A stretch of 5,722 bases of DNA from Haloarculaceae archaeon (lineage in GTDB: Archaea > Halobacteriota > Halobacteria > Halobacteriales > Haloarculaceae), in assembly GCA_028274885.1 (NCBI GenBank), contig JAQCMX010000079.1, forward strand, positions 1 to 5,722. Direction: 5' to 3'. The notes beneath the pieces are model-generated. The model was given only the letters and a program-made list of their open reading frames with translations. It was not told where the DNA came from and searched no databases. The translations under genes and the position numbers were made by a program. Positions 4,917 to 5,722 of this stretch are shown piece by piece. Positions within the stretch are counted from its first letter, which is position 1; each line of letters begins with the position of its first letter.

Positions 4917-5092
4917 GTATTCTCTTTTATATCTTCTAGCCTGTCGAGTAATTCGTCGTTCGAGGCGGTGAACTCGAACTCCACGTCTCCGTCGTGGGAC
5001 GATTCGCTCGTGGATACACCATCGTCGTCTTCAAAATCCGCGTCGTACTCCTGGTTTTCCTGTTCGGATTCGTCGTAACTCCCGAAACCCAT
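4913..5092 (-). CDS. Small acidic DUF5786 family protein
   Basis: This 59-residue protein begins M-G-F-G-S-Y-D-E-S-E-Q-E and ends with a short amphipathic stretch N-D-E-L-L-D-R-L-E-D-I-K. Acidic residues make up 22 of 59, against one Arg and one Lys. The layout is that of the haloarchaeal DUF5786 proteins as I recall them: a glycine/aromatic head, an acidic linker, H-D-G-D-V-E-F-E-F, then a C-terminal helix. The function is unknown. There is no cysteine, so it is not a zinc-finger microprotein. The ATG at 5092 sits about 27-30 bases from an AT-rich box, consistent with a leaderless transcript. Its TGA overlaps the GTG of DUF99 by four bases, making it the first gene of the DUF5786-DUF99-uracil glycosylase operon. 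Low-complexity acidity could mislead, but the ends are well conserved family hallmarks. Confidence 0.88.
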   Translation of the reverse strand: MGFGSYDESEQENQEYDADFEDDDGVSTSESSHDGDVEFEFTASNDELLDRLEDIKENT

Positions 5093-5116
5093 ACACGACT
5101 TTTTTGTAGACCCGCC

Positions 5117-5126
5117 GTAAAAAAAG
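5117..5126 (-). promoter_or_regulatory. TATA box of the DUF5786-DUF99-UDG operon
   Basis: The minus strand reads CTTTTTTTAC, ending in TTTA, centred about 29 bases upstream of the ATG at 5092. Haloarchaeal leaderless genes carry their TATA box at this distance from the start codon, so transcription probably begins at or within a few bases of the ATG. No other AT-rich box lies close by. Confidence 0.5.
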
Positions 5127-5351
5127 ACTCGGGCACAGGAGGGGTCTCACACCCGGTAGGTTTCGGTGAAACCATGACCCGATGTGTATTCGATCTGGCC
5201 CTGTGTGGGTGATCTGTTGGACCACTGCTTCCCCGGACCGTGCGGACTCGTGGTTATCTGGACGAGAGATTGCGTCTGTGCGGACACGGGGACAGTGAAC
5301 CAGAAACACGTCGGCCCAGGGGGTAGTTTCAAGCGGTTCGCTCGCCTCAAT
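5127..5351. other. Divergent intergenic region, no gene seen
   Basis: The spacer separates the leftward DUF5786 operon from the rightward metallo-hydrolase gene. I find no tRNA-like fold and no short ORF with family character. One small perfect hairpin is present (GGTTTC at 5159-5164, GAAACC at 5168-5173). A weak AT-containing stretch (TAGTTTCAAG, 5324-5333) lies about 24 bases before the ATG at 5352 and is the best candidate promoter for that gene. Confidence 0.4.
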
Positions 5352-5722
5352 ATGCGTGTGCAGGTACATAACGTCACCAAGGGCGCAGAGGAGTTCACCT
5401 GTAACGCGTATCTCGCGCTGGGCGAAACACCGACGCTGGTCGATGCCGGACAGATGGCCGGTGTCGTGGACGTGATCAGCGAACACACGGAGCGGCTTGA
5501 CCGCGTCGTGCTGACCCACCAGCACGGCGACCACATCGGACAGCTCGACGCGGTGCTTGATGCCTTCGATGCGGACTGTTATGCCTACGACGATCACCCC
5601 CGCAGGACCCACGAACTCGCCAGCGGGGACGAACTCGTCGTGGGAGGCGAGTCCGTGGAGGTGGTGTACACACCTGGTCACGCCGACGATCACATCTCCC
5701 TCGTCAGCGACCGGTCACTGTT
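5352..5722 (+). CDS. Metallo-beta-lactamase-fold hydrolase, 5' part
   Basis: From ATG 5352 the frame is open to the window edge, giving 123 residues of an MBL-fold protein. The metal-binding signature H-x-H-x-D-H is clear: T-H-Q-H-G-D-H-I-G with His56, His58, Asp60 and His61. An early V-D-A-G (30-33) and the third-metal-ligand motif T-P-G-H (107-110, His110) follow at normal spacing. These residues bind two metal ions and activate water. The substrate cannot be told from this part; glyoxalase II-like, lactonase-like and other thioesterases share it. The start M-R-V-Q-V-H-N-V fits the first beta strand directly, so no longer N-terminus is needed. Roughly half the protein, including the later metal-ligand Asp/His, is outside the window. 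It is transcribed away from the repair operon and probably has its own promoter. Confidence 0.9.
   Translation, partial: MRVQVHNVTKGAEEFTCNAYLALGETPTLVDAGQMAGVVDVISEHTERLDRVVLTHQHGDHIGQLDAVLDAFDADCYAYDDHPRRTHELASGDELVVGGESVEVVYTPGHADDHISLVSDRSL

Noticed and set aside
5093..5351. Possible tRNA or small RNA in the divergent spacer
   Set aside because: No cloverleaf arms, T-loop or A/B-box-like pattern could be assembled; only one 6-bp hairpin was found.
5031..5693. Minus-strand open frame (220 codons) across the DUF5786-hydrolase spacer
   Set aside because: Antisense to the clear metal-binding motifs of the plus-strand hydrolase. Its His/Val-rich product mirrors the Asp/His codons of that gene.

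Overview
This window comes from a halophilic archaeon (class Halobacteria). The proteins are rich in Asp and Glu, coding G+C is high, and starts fit leaderless transcripts with AT-rich boxes about 27 bases upstream. The gene families (TRAM, DUF99, DUF5786, archaeal type III PhaC, family 4 uracil-DNA glycosylase) fit this class. I cannot name the genus.

Layout, left to right. The 3' end of a plus-strand TRAM-domain RNA-binding protein (1-231) converges on a minus-strand pair: a small ribbon-helix-helix protein (979-1182) overlapping a queuosine/archaeosine-precursor transporter (252-989). Next on the minus strand is a stand-alone class III polyhydroxyalkanoate synthase gene, phaC (1639-2772), with a complete Cys-Asp-His triad. 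Its reading frame continues beyond its TAG stop into a recognisable helix-hairpin-helix-like tail that is also frameshifted (about 1412-1638). Upstream lies hisH (3000-3647). Before that is a tight minus-strand operon: a 59-residue acidic DUF5786 protein (4913-5092), a DUF99 endonuclease V-like protein (4362-4916) and a family 4 uracil-DNA glycosylase (3708-4325). At the right edge a metallo-beta-lactamase-fold hydrolase starts on the plus strand (5352) and runs off the window.

The most unusual feature is a pair of 86-bp near-palindromes, at 1345-1430 and 2820-2905, one on each side of phaC. They have the same length, the same arm and core architecture, the same mismatch near the outer end, and related arm sequence. 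They look like two copies of one dispersed palindromic element (MITE-like or REP-like). The left copy lies at the broken end of phaC. The right copy lies between hisH and phaC and carries the only obvious TATA-like sequence for phaC.

The genes do not form a single pathway. Three functional units are visible: base-deamination repair (uracil-DNA glycosylase with an endonuclease V relative), precursor uptake for tRNA 7-deazaguanine modification with a candidate regulator, and PHA storage. hisH sits alone, away from other histidine genes.
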